Source: Klebsiella sp. RIT-PI-d
GTDB taxonomy: Bacteria; Pseudomonadota; Gammaproteobacteria; Enterobacterales; Enterobacteriaceae
Direction: 5' to 3'
Length of the DNA: 64,000 nt
NCBI RefSeq assembly: GCF_001187865.1
Contig: NZ_LGIT01000003.1
Span: 372,001-436,000 of the forward strand
This document shows positions 30,085-40,579 of this stretch, in pieces. Numbering within the stretch: the stretch's first letter is position 1; every line of letters starts with the position of its first letter. The position numbers and the translations under genes were made by a program. The notes under the pieces are model-generated. The model did not search any database, was not told where the DNA came from, and worked only from the letters and a program-made list of their open reading frames with translations.

Positions 30085-32457
30085 TCAGAAGTCGACGTTA
30101 ACGCCCAATTGCCACGTACGTCCTGGCATCACGGCCAGCGCCTTGTCATAAGCATCCTGACGCGTCGATTGCTCAATGGTCCGGCTGCTCAGGTAGTCGC
30201 GATATTTACGATCGGTAATGTTGTAAATTCCGCTATTGAGTCTGACGTTCTTCGCCACCTGCCACCAGGCCGTCCAGTCCAGCAGACCATAGCCCGGCAC
30301 GCGAATATACTCATTACTGGCGCTCGCAATCGCAGAACCGGTATTCGCGTAGGATTCACGACTGGTCGTGGCGGCGCGCTTGCCCTTCACAAAGGTGGCA
30401 ACCAGCGCGGTACCATAGCGTTTTGCCGGATCGTCCCACGCCACGCCAGCGATGGCTTTCATCGGCGCGATGCTGTCGAGATCGATGTATTTATCGCCGC
30501 TATAGCTTGATTTTGATTGTCCCTGAGAATAGCCGTACGCCAGCGTGGCGCTTAAGCCATTTATCTCTTCGAACCAGGTACCGACATTAAACTTCGCGCT
30601 AATTTCACCGCCGTAGATATAGGCTTTGTCACGGTTTTCCGCCTGATAAGTGGTGTAAATGTTCGACGGCACATGAGTGAACTGGTCCGGGTTATTGGCA
30701 CGCGAATAGCGGGTATAAGCAATAAAGTTTTTATAGGTGTTATAGAACAGCGAGGTACGCAGCGTCACACCGTCGGTCACCTCTCCTTTCATCCCCCACT
30801 CAACGTTATCGCTGGTTTCGGTTTTCAGATCGGTATTGCCAATAAGCGCATATTGCTGTCTTCCGGCATAGCTGGAGCCGAGATTCCACGAGCCGTAAAG
30901 CTGGCTGGCATTCGGGAATTCAGCGCCGCGTTTGTATTGCAGCCAGGTCATCAGACGCGGAGTGATGTCATACTGGAACGTCAGCGACGGCAGCAGTTGC
31001 GTATCGGAATTTTTGCCGTACAACGTTGAGACTTCGCCTTCGTCCAGCACGGCGCTATTGGTTGTTAAATCCGCAAGGCTTTGCGGCTTCATCGACTGAC
31101 GGACAACGCGCGCGCCGGGAATAATCGCGAAATGGTGGCCTTCGACATCGAAATTAATCTGATCCTGCAAGAATGCGCCGAGCGTATAACTCTGGCTGTC
31201 GGCTTCCGGTTGCATGATTTCAGTATAGGCACTGGGCGTCGGCGATTGCTTAAAAGGACGCTCGGTTTTAGTCGTGCTGGCGTTAAAACCGGCGCTCAGA
31301 TCGTGACGGCCAAGGGTCTTCGTCAGCGCATTTTGCAGGCCCCAGGTTTCAGTATCATAATTGGAATAGACGGTCTGCATCCCGGTCGCGATGCTGTCCG
31401 GCTGATAAGTCCGATCGTGCGCTTCGGTATGTTGGTAGTAAACTTTGGTCGACATGCTGTCCAGCCAGTCGTTCATCGGTGTCCAGTCATCTTTCAGGCT
31501 GGCTCCCCAGCGACGGGTCTGACTGGTTTGCTGCGCGTCGCCAAGGATCTGGCTACCGCTGCTGTTCCACGCGTCATACCGGCTATGATTGGTCTTGTGA
31601 TAGTAATCCAGCGTGCCGGTGAATTTATGCTCATCGCCGGGCTGCCAGATCCCTGACGTCATCATGGCGTCGGAGTGCCAGTTGGCCGGATAAGCGTCTA
31701 CCGTATCGCTATTATTACGCGTTTGCTGACCGTCACGACGGCTGTAGACGAAAATGCCGCGCAGCGTCTCATCCCCTGCCGCACCGGTGATGCCGTTGTG
31801 CCAGCTACGATCGGCGGAATCATAGTCACTCTGGTAACCGAACCCGGCCTCTTTTCCGGGGCGCAGATAGTCATCCGCAGATTTCGGGCGGAAGGAGACA
31901 TTGCCGCCGATGGAGGTATTCGCCTGATCTGTCGAAGTCGCACCGGATTCAATGTCCACATTGCCATACATATAGGGATCGATATAGTCCCGGCCAATAC
32001 CAAACGTATTCAGACCTGAACGGCTGACATAGCTTCGCCCGGTAGCGTCCGGCTGCGGTATTCCGTCTACATCAATGCCGACGCGATTGCTCTCCAGCCC
32101 GCGAATGTTGTAGCCGGTATAACCGCCGCGATCGAATCCGCTTTTACCGTTTCCGGAGCCGCCGCTGGTGCCCGTCGCACCGATCAGCGGCTCATAGCGC
32201 ATAATGGATCCAAAGTCGTTTGCGCCTTTGTTCTGCAACTCCTGAGCGCCGAGCGTATGGCGATTTCCTGCGTTCAGTACCGGCGCAGGCGCGCTAACGA
32301 TCATCCGATCGGCAGGCTCCTCGTATGCAGGATTTACTGTGGTCGTTGCCGGTGAGGTCTGTGCCGCATAAGCCGGGGCCTGATAAAGCGAGGCGAGCAA
32401 TGAGGTCGCCAGAACGCTTTTCCCAAAGCGATGCAAAGAAATGTGCGATGTATGCAT
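30085..32457 (-). CDS. hmuR: TonB-dependent outer-membrane heme receptor (atypical)
   Basis: A 790-residue TonB-dependent receptor: signal peptide (about residues 1-32, ending AYAA), TonB box DRMIVSAP (about 50-57), plug domain with YNIRGLESNRVGIDVDGIPQ, a 22-strand barrel and the terminal GVNVDF ending in Phe. By context and by VDGIPQ/GNTDLKTETS it fits the hemoglobin/heme receptor group. It is about 110 residues longer than typical HemR/HmuR, and its FRAP-like segment reads FPNASQLYG with no histidine before GNTDL, so the substrate may differ from free heme. A Fur-box match lies upstream. Confidence 0.85.
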   Translation of the reverse strand: MHTSHISLHRFGKSVLATSLLASLYQAPAYAAQTSPATTTVNPAYEEPADRMIVSAPAPVLNAGNRHTLGAQELQNKGANDFGSIMRYEPLIGATGTSGGSGNGKSGFDRGGYTGYNIRGLESNRVGIDVDGIPQPDATGRSYVSRSGLNTFGIGRDYIDPYMYGNVDIESGATSTDQANTSIGGNVSFRPKSADDYLRPGKEAGFGYQSDYDSADRSWHNGITGAAGDETLRGIFVYSRRDGQQTRNNSDTVDAYPANWHSDAMMTSGIWQPGDEHKFTGTLDYYHKTNHSRYDAWNSSGSQILGDAQQTSQTRRWGASLKDDWTPMNDWLDSMSTKVYYQHTEAHDRTYQPDSIATGMQTVYSNYDTETWGLQNALTKTLGRHDLSAGFNASTTKTERPFKQSPTPSAYTEIMQPEADSQSYTLGAFLQDQINFDVEGHHFAIIPGARVVRQSMKPQSLADLTTNSAVLDEGEVSTLYGKNSDTQLLPSLTFQYDITPRLMTWLQYKRGAEFPNASQLYGSWNLGSSYAGRQQYALIGNTDLKTETSDNVEWGMKGEVTDGVTLRTSLFYNTYKNFIAYTRYSRANNPDQFTHVPSNIYTTYQAENRDKAYIYGGEISAKFNVGTWFEEINGLSATLAYGYSQGQSKSSYSGDKYIDLDSIAPMKAIAGVAWDDPAKRYGTALVATFVKGKRAATTSRESYANTGSAIASASNEYIRVPGYGLLDWTAWWQVAKNVRLNSGIYNITDRKYRDYLSSRTIEQSTRQDAYDKALAVMPGRTWQLGVNVDF

Positions 32458-32679
32458 AATGTCTTGTAAGCCTTAATTTTATTAGTATCGGGGCTCACAT
32501 CTCTCTTCCACTGACTCGTCGAAAATGGGGTAAATAAAAAGATCACGTACTGTTATAAATTATGCATTGAATACTAATGATAACTATTATCAATTGCAAC
32601 AACTTCACAAAGTCTTCACATTTTTGCCGCAACATCGGTAAATTATCCCCCCAATTCCTTTTTTTCAGAGATGATAAAA
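32458..32679. promoter_or_regulatory. hmuR / SelW-like divergent promoter region
   Basis: About 220 AT-rich bases between the divergent heme receptor and the SelW-like gene. It contains a Fur-box match at 32573-32591. Both promoters must lie here, so iron repression through one site could act on both sides. Core hexamers could not be assigned firmly. Confidence 0.6.
32573..32591. promoter_or_regulatory. Fur box
   Basis: ACTAATGATAACTATTATC matches the 19-base Fur consensus GATAATGATAATCATTATC at 15 of 19 positions. It lies 116 bases before hmuR and about 90 bases before the divergent SelW-like gene. The match is read directly; Fur binding is inferred. Confidence 0.8.
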
Positions 32680-32964
32680 ATGCGTAAAAACGCGGTAACA
32701 CTCCAGTATTGCTCGCAATGTAACTGGATGCTTCGGGCAACCTGGATGGCGCAGGAACTGCTCCAGACATTTAGTACCGATCTTGATTCAGTACGCCTTG
32801 TCCCTGGTACCGGCGGAATTTTTGTGATTGATATCGATGGGCAGATCGTCTGGGATCGTAAACAGGACGGTGGATTCCCGGATGCCGCAGAACTGAAACG
32901 CCGGGTGCGCGACTACTGTTTTCCACAAAAAGATCTGGGCCATATTGAGAAGAAAAGCGACTGA
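32680..32964 (+). CDS. SelT/SelW/SelH (Rdx) family CxxC protein
   Basis: A 94-residue thioredoxin-like protein of the Rdx (SelW/SelT/SelH) family with a cysteine form of the redox motif, CSQC at about residues 11-14 in LQYCSQCNWM, followed by GGIFVIDIDGQIVWDR and GFPDAAELKRRVRD, the typical second half. Function is unknown; a thiol redox role is family-level inference. ATG 32680 is preferred over ATG 32671 because GAG lies nine bases before it. It is divergent from hmuR across a Fur-box match, suggesting iron control. Confidence 0.82.
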   Translation: MRKNAVTLQYCSQCNWMLRATWMAQELLQTFSTDLDSVRLVPGTGGIFVIDIDGQIVWDRKQDGGFPDAAELKRRVRDYCFPQKDLGHIEKKSD

Positions 32965-34046
<1,082 letters not shown>

Positions 34047-34167
34047 ATCCTGGGTAACTTAAGAAACTGCAGCGAATTTTTTACGAGCACGATCACGAAC
34101 GCCGCATGTTCTCTTTGCTTCAGGCTCAAAAGATTATGAAGATAAAAATAAGCAAACGGAGATTAAA

Positions 34168-35439
34168 ATGAAAGAGATTATTTCTGCTCATAAAGCGGGT
34201 AAACACACGGGTATCTGTTCCGTTTGCTCTGCACATCCGTTGGTCATCGAAGCCGCATTGCGCTTTGATTTGCATACGCAAAACAAAGTGTTAATAGAGG
34301 CAACATCAAATCAGGTGAATCAGTTTGGCGGCTATACCGGCATGCAACCCGCTGATTTTCGCGATTTTGTGTATAAGATTGCTGAAACTGTAGGTTTCCC
34401 GCAGGCGCGTATTATCCTTGGCGGCGATCATCTTGGCCCAAACTGCTGGCAACATGAAAATGCGGCCTCCGCGATGGAAAAATCGCTCGAACTGATCCGC
34501 GCTTACGTGGCGGCGGGCTTCAGTAAAATTCATCTTGATGCCTCGATGTCCTGCGCAGACGATCCGGTGCCGCTGGACCCGGTAGTCGTGGCAGAACGTG
34601 CGGCTCAGCTGTGTCAGGTGGCAGAGCACACGGCGACAGCAGAACAGAAACGTCATCTGACCTACGTTATCGGCACTGAAGTTCCGGTTCCTGGCGGTGA
34701 GGCCAGCACTATTGGTAGCGTGCACGTTACGCGAGCGGAAGACGCCGCCCGCACGCTGGAAACCCATCAGGTTGCCTTTCGTACACGAGGTCTGGACGAG
34801 GCGCTCACGCGCGTCATTGCCATTGTGGTTCAACCCGGCGTTGAATTCGATCACACGCAAATTATTCATTATCAGCCGCAGCAGGCACAGGCGCTGTCAC
34901 GCTGGATCAAAGACACGCCCATGGTCTACGAGGCGCACTCTACGGATTATCAGACCCGCTACGCCTATCGCGCGCTGGTGCAGGATCATTTCGCTATCCT
35001 CAAAGTTGGACCGGCACTGACGTTCGCGTTGCGCGAGGCCATTTTCGCCCTCGCAAAAATGGAGAATGAACTTATCGCACCGGAAGATCGTAGCCGGGTG
35101 CTGGACGTAATTGATGAAGTCATGTTGAATGAACCAGGCTACTGGAAAAAATATTATCGTCCAGCCTGGAGTCAGGCGATGGTTGATATCCATTTCAGCC
35201 TCTCCGATCGCATCCGCTATTACTGGCCGCATCCACGCATAAGCCAGAGCGTAGAAAAACTCCTCGCCAACCTGAGTACCGCCTCCCTGCCGCTGGGGCT
35301 TATTAGCCAGTATATGCCGGTGCAGTTCGAACGCCTGGCAATGAGCGAACTTACCGCCACGCCGCACATTCTCATCCTCGATAAGATTCAGGATGTGCTG
35401 CGTGCCTACCGTTACGGTTGTTCTTCCGAAATAGCCTGA
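34168..35439 (+). CDS. gatZ: D-tagatose-1,6-bisphosphate aldolase, GatZ subunit
   Basis: GatZ is the partner of GatY and acts as a stabilising, chaperone-like subunit; it is not an independent kinase. The 423-residue product starts [20 protein letters not shown] and contains [17 protein letters not shown] and [10 protein letters not shown], the GatZ/KbaZ signatures. It follows gatY by 121 bases with CGGAG before the ATG. The gat rather than kba assignment rests on the adjacent gatABCD genes. Confidence 0.94.
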   Translation: MKEIISAHKAGKHTGICSVCSAHPLVIEAALRFDLHTQNKVLIEATSNQVNQFGGYTGMQPADFRDFVYKIAETVGFPQARIILGGDHLGPNCWQHENAASAMEKSLELIRAYVAAGFSKIHLDASMSCADDPVPLDPVVVAERAAQLCQVAEHTATAEQKRHLTYVIGTEVPVPGGEASTIGSVHVTRAEDAARTLETHQVAFRTRGLDEALTRVIAIVVQPGVEFDHTQIIHYQPQQAQALSRWIKDTPMVYEAHSTDYQTRYAYRALVQDHFAILKVGPALTFALREAIFALAKMENELIAPEDRSRVLDVIDEVMLNEPGYWKKYYRPAWSQAMVDIHFSLSDRIRYYWPHPRISQSVEKLLANLSTASLPLGLISQYMPVQFERLAMSELTATPHILILDKIQDVLRAYRYGCSSEIA

Positions 35440-35457
35440 TCGTCATAAAGAGGATTT

Positions 35458-35922
35458 ATGAGCCAATTATTTGTTCGCATCGGAATTGATTTCAGTACCT
35501 GCCATCAGGCGCTGGAGCATATCGGACAAGAGATGCTGGTGAAGGGCGTCGTGCACGAAACCTGGCCGCAGGCGTTACTGGCGCGGGAAGCCGATTTCCC
35601 CACCGGTATCGCCCTGGAAAATCATGCGGTTGCGATCCCGCACTGCGAAGCAATACATGCAAAATCCCCGGCGATTTACCTGATTCGCCCGCAGAATCCG
35701 GTCCTTTTCCGCCGCGCAGATGATGACGGTGAAATTCCGGTCTCATTGATCATTGCGCTGATTGTAGAGAACCCAACGGCACAGCTAACGCTGCTGCGGC
35801 GGTTATTCAGTGAGCTGCAAAATCCAGACGCTCTCGATGCTCTGCTGGCGGCGTCTGACAGCGAGCTTGGGCACCTGTTTCAAAAAACAATCCTCGACGC
35901 TGAGCCGTGCGCTCAGGCCTAA
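35458..35922 (+). CDS. gatA: Galactitol PTS enzyme IIA
   Basis: GatA accepts phosphate from HPr and passes it to GatB during galactitol uptake. The 154-residue product is a PTS EIIA of the fructose/mannitol fold with the phosphorylated histidine in AVAIPHCEAIHA (His62). It begins 18 bases after gatZ with AGAGGA upstream and is followed by gatB after 29 bases. Confidence 0.94.
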   Translation: MSQLFVRIGIDFSTCHQALEHIGQEMLVKGVVHETWPQALLAREADFPTGIALENHAVAIPHCEAIHAKSPAIYLIRPQNPVLFRRADDDGEIPVSLIIALIVENPTAQLTLLRRLFSELQNPDALDALLAASDSELGHLFQKTILDAEPCAQA

Positions 35923-35951
35923 CAACACACTGATAATAAAAGGAATACCCT

Positions 35952-36236
35952 ATGAAACGTAAAGTAATTGTCGCCTGTGGCGGTGCGGTAGCAACCTCAA
36001 CGATGGCAGCAGAAGAAATCAAAGAATTATGTGATGCTCACAACATCACGCTGGACCTGGTTCAGTGCCGGGTCAACGAAATCGAAACCTATATGGATGG
36101 GGTCGATATGATTTGTACGACTGCTAAGGTCGATCGGGCATTTGGTGAAATTCCGGTGGTTCACGGTATGCCTTTTATTTCCGGCGTGGGCATCGAAGCG
36201 CTGCAGCAGAAAATCCTGAGCATCCTCGTGGGGTAG
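35952..36236 (+). CDS. gatB: Galactitol PTS enzyme IIB
   Basis: GatB is the small cytoplasmic EIIB that transfers phosphate to incoming galactitol. The 94-residue product has the phosphocysteine in [14 protein letters not shown] (Cys9) in a P-loop-like turn. It has AAAGGA before the start and is followed by gatC after 4 bases, so the two are tightly linked. Confidence 0.95.
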   Translation: MKRKVIVACGGAVATSTMAAEEIKELCDAHNITLDLVQCRVNEIETYMDGVDMICTTAKVDRAFGEIPVVHGMPFISGVGIEALQQKILSILVG

Positions 36237-36240
36237 CGTC

Positions 36241-37617
36241 ATGTTTAGCGAAATAATGCGTTATATCCTCGACTTAGGTCCGACAGTTATGCTGCCGATT
36301 GTGATTATCATCTTCTCAAAACTACTGGGGATGAAGCTCGGGGACTGTTTTAAGGGCGGCCTGCATATTGGGATTGGCTTCGTCGGGATTGGGCTTGTTA
36401 TTGGCTTAATGCTGGATTCCATCGGACCCGCGGCGAAAGCTATGGCCGAGCAGTTTCAAATTAATCTGCATGTAGTCGATATCGGCTGGCCAGGCTCTTC
36501 ACCCATGACATGGGCATCACAGATTGCGCTGGTAGCAATCCCGGTGGCAATTGGCGTCAACGTACTGATGCTGGTAACGCGCATGACCCGGGTCGTTAAC
36601 GTCGATATCTGGAATATCTGGCACATGACCTTTACCGGCGCAATGTTGCATCTGGCTACCGGGTCGTACTGGATTGGTATTCTCGGTGTAGTGCTGCACG
36701 CGGCGTTTGTCTACAAACTGGGCGACTGGTTTGCCAAAGACGCGCGGGACTATTTTGGTCTCGACGGTATTGCTATTCCTCACGGCAGTTCGGCATACAT
36801 GGGGCCCATTGCAGTGCTGGTCGATCTTATCATCGATAAAATTCCCGGCCTGAACCGGATTCATTTTAGCGCCGATGACGTTCAGAAACGTTTTGGTCCG
36901 TTCGGAGAACCGGTTACCGTCGGTTTTATTATGGGGATTATTATTGGCCTGTTAGCCGGTTATGACACCAAAGCCATCCTGCAACTGGCGGTGAAAACAG
37001 CGGCCGTGATGCTGTTAATGCCCCGGGTGATCAAACCGATTATGGATGGCCTGACGTCTATCGCAAAACAGGCGCGTAAACGCCTGCAGGCGAAATTTGG
37101 CAGCCAGGATTTTCTGATTGGTCTGGACCCGGCGCTACTGCTCGGTCACACCTCGGTGGTCTCCGCCAGCCTGATCTTTATCCCGTTAACCATTCTGGTG
37201 GCGGTGGTGGTGCCGGGCAACCAGGTTTTGCCGTTCGGCGACCTGGCGACCATCGGCTTCTTTGTGGCAATGGCGGTGGCCGTGCATCAGGGCAACCTGT
37301 TCCGCACGCTTATTTCCGGGGTCATCATTATGGGGATCACCCTGTGGATCGCGACGCAAACCATTGGCCTGCATACCCAGCTTGCCGCCAATGCAGGCGC
37401 GCTGAAAAACGGCGGGCTGGTCGCGTCAATGGATCAGGGCGGATCGCCGATTACCTGGCTGCTGATCCAGCTCTTTACCTGGCAGAACATCGTCGGCTTC
37501 GTGGTCATTGCCGCCGTGTATGTTCTCGGCGTACTGCTCACCTGGCGCAGAGCGCGTAGCATAGCCGCGGCAGAAAAAGCGGAGACGCTCACGCAGCCAG
37601 GCCAAACCCTTTCTTAA
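36241..37617 (+). CDS. gatC: Galactitol PTS enzyme IIC
   Basis: GatC is the inner-membrane channel of the galactitol PTS, importing galactitol as galactitol-1-phosphate. The 458-residue product is hydrophobic with about nine or ten membrane segments; VDIGWPGSSPMTWAS and DGIAIPHGSSAYMGP blocks match the EIIC Gat family. A cytoplasmic lysine/arginine-rich loop (KQARKRLQAKFG) lies near residue 275. It follows gatB directly and precedes gatD, with a G/C hairpin between. Confidence 0.95.
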   Translation: MFSEIMRYILDLGPTVMLPIVIIIFSKLLGMKLGDCFKGGLHIGIGFVGIGLVIGLMLDSIGPAAKAMAEQFQINLHVVDIGWPGSSPMTWASQIALVAIPVAIGVNVLMLVTRMTRVVNVDIWNIWHMTFTGAMLHLATGSYWIGILGVVLHAAFVYKLGDWFAKDARDYFGLDGIAIPHGSSAYMGPIAVLVDLIIDKIPGLNRIHFSADDVQKRFGPFGEPVTVGFIMGIIIGLLAGYDTKAILQLAVKTAAVMLLMPRVIKPIMDGLTSIAKQARKRLQAKFGSQDFLIGLDPALLLGHTSVVSASLIFIPLTILVAVVVPGNQVLPFGDLATIGFFVAMAVAVHQGNLFRTLISGVIIMGITLWIATQTIGLHTQLAANAGALKNGGLVASMDQGGSPITWLLIQLFTWQNIVGFVVIAAVYVLGVLLTWRRARSIAAAEKAETLTQPGQTLS

Positions 37618-37623
37618 TCCTGT

Positions 37624-37640
37624 GGGGGGCATCGCCCCCC
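37624..37640 (+). terminator. Intra-operon hairpin between gatC and gatD
   Basis: Perfect seven-base arms GGGGGGC / GCCCCCC with loop ATC, followed by CTTACATTTCT, lie between the gatC stop and the gatD ribosome site. The T-run is weak, so it may be a partial terminator or an RNA-stabilising 3' end rather than a full stop. Confidence 0.5.
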
Positions 37641-37660
37641 TTACATTTCTGGAGAATTTT

Positions 37661-38704
37661 ATGAAATCAGTGGTGATCCACGCTGAGGGAGACGTGCGCG
37701 TTGAAGAACGTCCCATGCCGCAGTTAACCACCGGTGATGACGTGCGGGTAAAGGTTGTCAGCTCAGGCCTGTGTGGTTCAGATATTCCGCGCATTTTTGC
37801 GCATGGCGCGCATTACTATCCTATTACGCTGGGCCATGAGTTTAGCGGCTATGTTGAGTCCTGCGGTGCTGACGTGACCGATCTCGTTCCCGGTGATGCG
37901 GTAGCCTGCGTGCCGTTACTCCCCTGCTTTAACTGCCCTCAGTGCCTACGGCAATATTTCTCTCTTTGCAAGCAGTACCAGTTTGTCGGCTCCCGCAGCG
38001 AAGGCGGCAATGCCGAGTATGTGGTGGTAAAACGCGCCAATCTTTTTCATCTTCCCGCCGCCATGCCGATTGCGGACGGTGCGTTTATCGAACCCATTAC
38101 CGTTGGGCTTCATGCTTTCCACCTGGCGCAAGGATGCGAGGGGAAAAATGTGGTCATTGTGGGTGCCGGAACGATTGGTCTGCTGGCACTCCAGTGTGCT
38201 CGCGAGCTGGGCGCGAAAAGCATTACCGCTATTGATATCAATCCGCAGAAGCTGGCTCTGGCAACTGAACTGGGTGCGACTCACGTATTTAATAGCCGGG
38301 AAATGAGTAGTGCACAGATCCAGTCTGCGCTTGCTGATAGCCAGTTTGATCAGCTGGTACTCGAAACCGCAGGTTCGCCGCAAACCGTTTCTCTGGCGAT
38401 AGAGATTGCCGGGCCGCGCGCGCAGCTGGCGCTGGTCGGGACGCTACATCATGATTTAACCCTGACCGCCGGCGTATTTGGCCAGATTTTGCGTAAAGAA
38501 CTCACCATTCTGGGCAGCTGGATGAATTACTCTGGCCCCTGGCCCGGTGAGGAGTGGCAGATCGCATCACGTTTGCTAAGCGAGAAAAAAATTACGCTTG
38601 AACCGCTGATTGCTCATGTAGGCACTGCGGAAAGTTTCGCCAAAGAAGTGCAGGCGCTAAAAGGCGCACCAATGCAGGGTAAAATTTTGCTTAAACTGTC
38701 TTAA
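37661..38704 (+). CDS. gatD: Galactitol-1-phosphate 5-dehydrogenase
   Basis: GatD oxidises galactitol-1-phosphate to tagatose-6-phosphate with NAD and zinc. The 347-residue medium-chain dehydrogenase has catalytic zinc ligands in SSGLCGSDIPR (Cys38) and LGHEFSG (His59, Glu60), a structural zinc site with four cysteines at about residues 89-103 (CFNCPQCLRQYFSLC) and the NAD loop GAGTIGLLA. ATG 37661, after GGAGAA, matches E. coli; the upstream in-frame start overlaps the hairpin and is rejected. Confidence 0.96.
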   Translation: MKSVVIHAEGDVRVEERPMPQLTTGDDVRVKVVSSGLCGSDIPRIFAHGAHYYPITLGHEFSGYVESCGADVTDLVPGDAVACVPLLPCFNCPQCLRQYFSLCKQYQFVGSRSEGGNAEYVVVKRANLFHLPAAMPIADGAFIEPITVGLHAFHLAQGCEGKNVVIVGAGTIGLLALQCARELGAKSITAIDINPQKLALATELGATHVFNSREMSSAQIQSALADSQFDQLVLETAGSPQTVSLAIEIAGPRAQLALVGTLHHDLTLTAGVFGQILRKELTILGSWMNYSGPWPGEEWQIASRLLSEKKITLEPLIAHVGTAESFAKEVQALKGAPMQGKILLKLS

Positions 38705-38710
38705 ACGGTA

Positions 38711-38735
38711 TGAGCCAGCAACCTGAGCTGGCTCA
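38711..38735 (+). terminator. Hairpin after gatD
   Basis: Perfect nine-base arms TGAGCCAGC / GCTGGCTCA with a seven-base loop, seven bases after the gatD stop and before the gatR promoter. Only a short T-containing tail follows (CAATTACTTTC). Confidence 0.55.
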
Positions 38736-38741
38736 CAATTA

Positions 38742-38778
38742 CTTTCGAAGATTGGCGTTCACCTTTCACTATCCTTCG
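38742..38778 (+). promoter_or_regulatory. Candidate GatR operator before gatR
   Basis: CTTTCGAAG at 38742-38750 repeats exactly the 9-mer found before gatY (33155-33163); CTTTCAC and CCTTCGA follow at 38763-38778. Shared elements before the structural operon and the repressor gene suggest GatR operators and autoregulation; this is inference. Confidence 0.45.
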
Positions 38779-38816
38779 ATTAAACTAATCGTTAGCTAAT
38801 CATCAGGCAAACTGAC

Positions 38817-39590
38817 ATGAACTCATTTGAACGAAGGAACAAAATTGTCGATCTGGTTAATTCGCAGGGCAGCGTGCTGGTTTTAGATCTTTCTAACGCT
38901 TTTGGCATTTCGGAGGTCACTATCCGCGCCGATTTGCGATTGCTGGAAGATAAAGGCCTGGTTACGCGCTTTCATGGTGGAGCTGCCAGACCAGATAGCC
39001 ATGCTCATGATAGCGATAACCAGGAGGTCATCCTGGAAGATCGCTATCAGCTTGCCAGCGATCCTAAAAAACGCATCGCTCAGGCTGCTGCGGCAATGAT
39101 AGAAGAAGGAATGACCGTGCTTCTTGATAGCGGCAGCACCACGTTGCTTGTCGCCGAAGCGTTGACCAAAAGCACCAATATCACCGTTATTACCAATAAC
39201 CTCCCCGCCGCGTTTACGCTTTCTGATAATAAAGACATCACCCTGGTCGTCTGTGGAGGAACGGTTCGCCATAAAACGCACTCGATGCACGGTACAATTG
39301 CCGAGCGCTCGTTGCAGGGGATTAGCGCCGATGTAATGTTTGTTGGCGCTGACGGTATTGATACTACCAACGGGATCACGACGTTTAACGAAGGCTATTC
39401 CATCAGTGGCGTCATGGCTGCCGCCGCGCATAAGGTGATTGCCGTGCTCGACGCGACTAAGTTTAACCGCCGCGGTTTTAACCAGGTCCTGCCAATGGAA
39501 AAAATAGACTGTGTGATCACCGATGAGAGTATCAGTGAGGAAGATCGCAAGGCACTGGAACAAACGGCTGTTGAGTTGAAAATTGTATAA
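38817..39590 (+). CDS. gatR: DeoR-family galactitol repressor, intact
   Basis: GatR represses the gat operon until galactitol (or its phosphate) is present. The 257-residue product has an N-terminal DeoR helix-turn-helix (about residues 1-58, with AFGISEVTIRADLRLLEDKG) and a sugar-phosphate-binding C-terminal domain starting near residue 75 (KKRIAQAAAAMIEEGMTVLLDSG; only the fold is inferred). It is full length, unlike the copy in E. coli K-12, which is interrupted by an insertion sequence. It is transcribed as its own unit after gatD. Confidence 0.94.
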   Translation: MNSFERRNKIVDLVNSQGSVLVLDLSNAFGISEVTIRADLRLLEDKGLVTRFHGGAARPDSHAHDSDNQEVILEDRYQLASDPKKRIAQAAAAMIEEGMTVLLDSGSTTLLVAEALTKSTNITVITNNLPAAFTLSDNKDITLVVCGGTVRHKTHSMHGTIAERSLQGISADVMFVGADGIDTTNGITTFNEGYSISGVMAAAAHKVIAVLDATKFNRRGFNQVLPMEKIDCVITDESISEEDRKALEQTAVELKIV

Positions 39591-39591
39591 T

Positions 39592-39627
39592 CTTATTGCC
39601 CGATATTTTGCCGTATCGGGCAATAAG
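39592..39627. terminator. Bidirectional terminator between gatR and rsmI
   Basis: Perfect fourteen-base arms (39592-39605 with 39614-39627; core TTGCCCGATA/TATCGGGCAA) with an eight-base loop, then GTGTTTTAA. It sits two bases after the gatR stop and faces the end of rsmI. Confidence 0.8.
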
Positions 39628-39657
39628 GTGTTTTAACGCTCCCGGCTGGAAGCCGGT

Positions 39658-40518
39658 TTACGCCTGCTGCTCCAGCGCATATTTATACAGCGCATTCTTT
39701 TTCACGCCGTGAATTTCTGCCGCCAGCGCCGCCGCTTTTTTTAGCGGCAGCTCTGCCTGTAACAGCGCCAGCGTACGAAGTGCATCGGCAGGCAGGCTGT
39801 CTTCCTGCGCTTTATGCCCTTCAATAATCAGCACCATTTCGCCTTTACGGCGATTTTCATCTTCTTTTACCCAGGCCAGCAGGTCGCCAACAGGCGCGCC
39901 ATAAATGGACTCCCAGGTTTTAGTCAGCTCGCGCGCCAGCACGACATAGCGAGAATGCCCCAGTACCGCCACGATATCCTCAAGGCTTTCCAGCAGACGA
40001 TGGGTTGATTCATAGAAAATCAGAGTACGCGTCTCTTCTTCCAGCGCTTTTAACGCGTCGCGGCGTCCTTTTGATTTGGCAGGCAGAAAACCTTCATAGC
40101 AGAAACGGTCGGAAGGCAGCCCGGCAGCGCTTAACGCAGCAATCGCTGCACACGGGCCGGGAAGCGGTACGACGCGGATACCGGCTTCACGGCAGGTGCG
40201 TACCAGATGATAGCCAGGATCGTTAATCAGCGGCGTGCCCGCATCTGAAACCAGCGCAATGTTCTGCCCCTCTTTCAACTTTGCCACCAGCGTTTCGGCT
40301 TTTTGTTGCTCATTATGATCGTGAAGCGCAAAGAGTCGGGCCGAAATAGCAAAATGCTGAAGCAGCAGGCCCGTATGACGCGTATCCTCTGCGGCAATCA
40401 GGTCAACATCCTGCAACACGGCGAGCGCACGTTGAGTAATATCGCCTAAATTACCGATGGGAGTCGGTACAATATAGAGCTGACCGTGAGAATTATCCGC
40501 CGATTGGTGTTGTTTCAT
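39658..40518 (-). CDS. rsmI: 16S rRNA (cytidine-1402-2'-O)-methyltransferase
   Basis: RsmI adds the 2'-O-methyl group on C1402 of 16S rRNA in the 30S subunit, tuning P-site decoding. The 286-residue product has the tetrapyrrole-methylase fold: [20 protein letters not shown] (about residues 14-33), [13 protein letters not shown] (about 90-102) and [19 protein letters not shown] (about 119-137). It is the same length as E. coli RsmI (YraL). It is divergent from lpoA over about 60 bases. Confidence 0.97.
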   Translation of the reverse strand: MKQHQSADNSHGQLYIVPTPIGNLGDITQRALAVLQDVDLIAAEDTRHTGLLLQHFAISARLFALHDHNEQQKAETLVAKLKEGQNIALVSDAGTPLINDPGYHLVRTCREAGIRVVPLPGPCAAIAALSAAGLPSDRFCYEGFLPAKSKGRRDALKALEEETRTLIFYESTHRLLESLEDIVAVLGHSRYVVLARELTKTWESIYGAPVGDLLAWVKEDENRRKGEMVLIIEGHKAQEDSLPADALRTLALLQAELPLKKAAALAAEIHGVKKNALYKYALEQQA

Positions 40519-40579
40519 TGTTTAGTCCGTATTGCCGATTTAATATTGAGCATCGAATAAAAATATCACTGGATACAGT

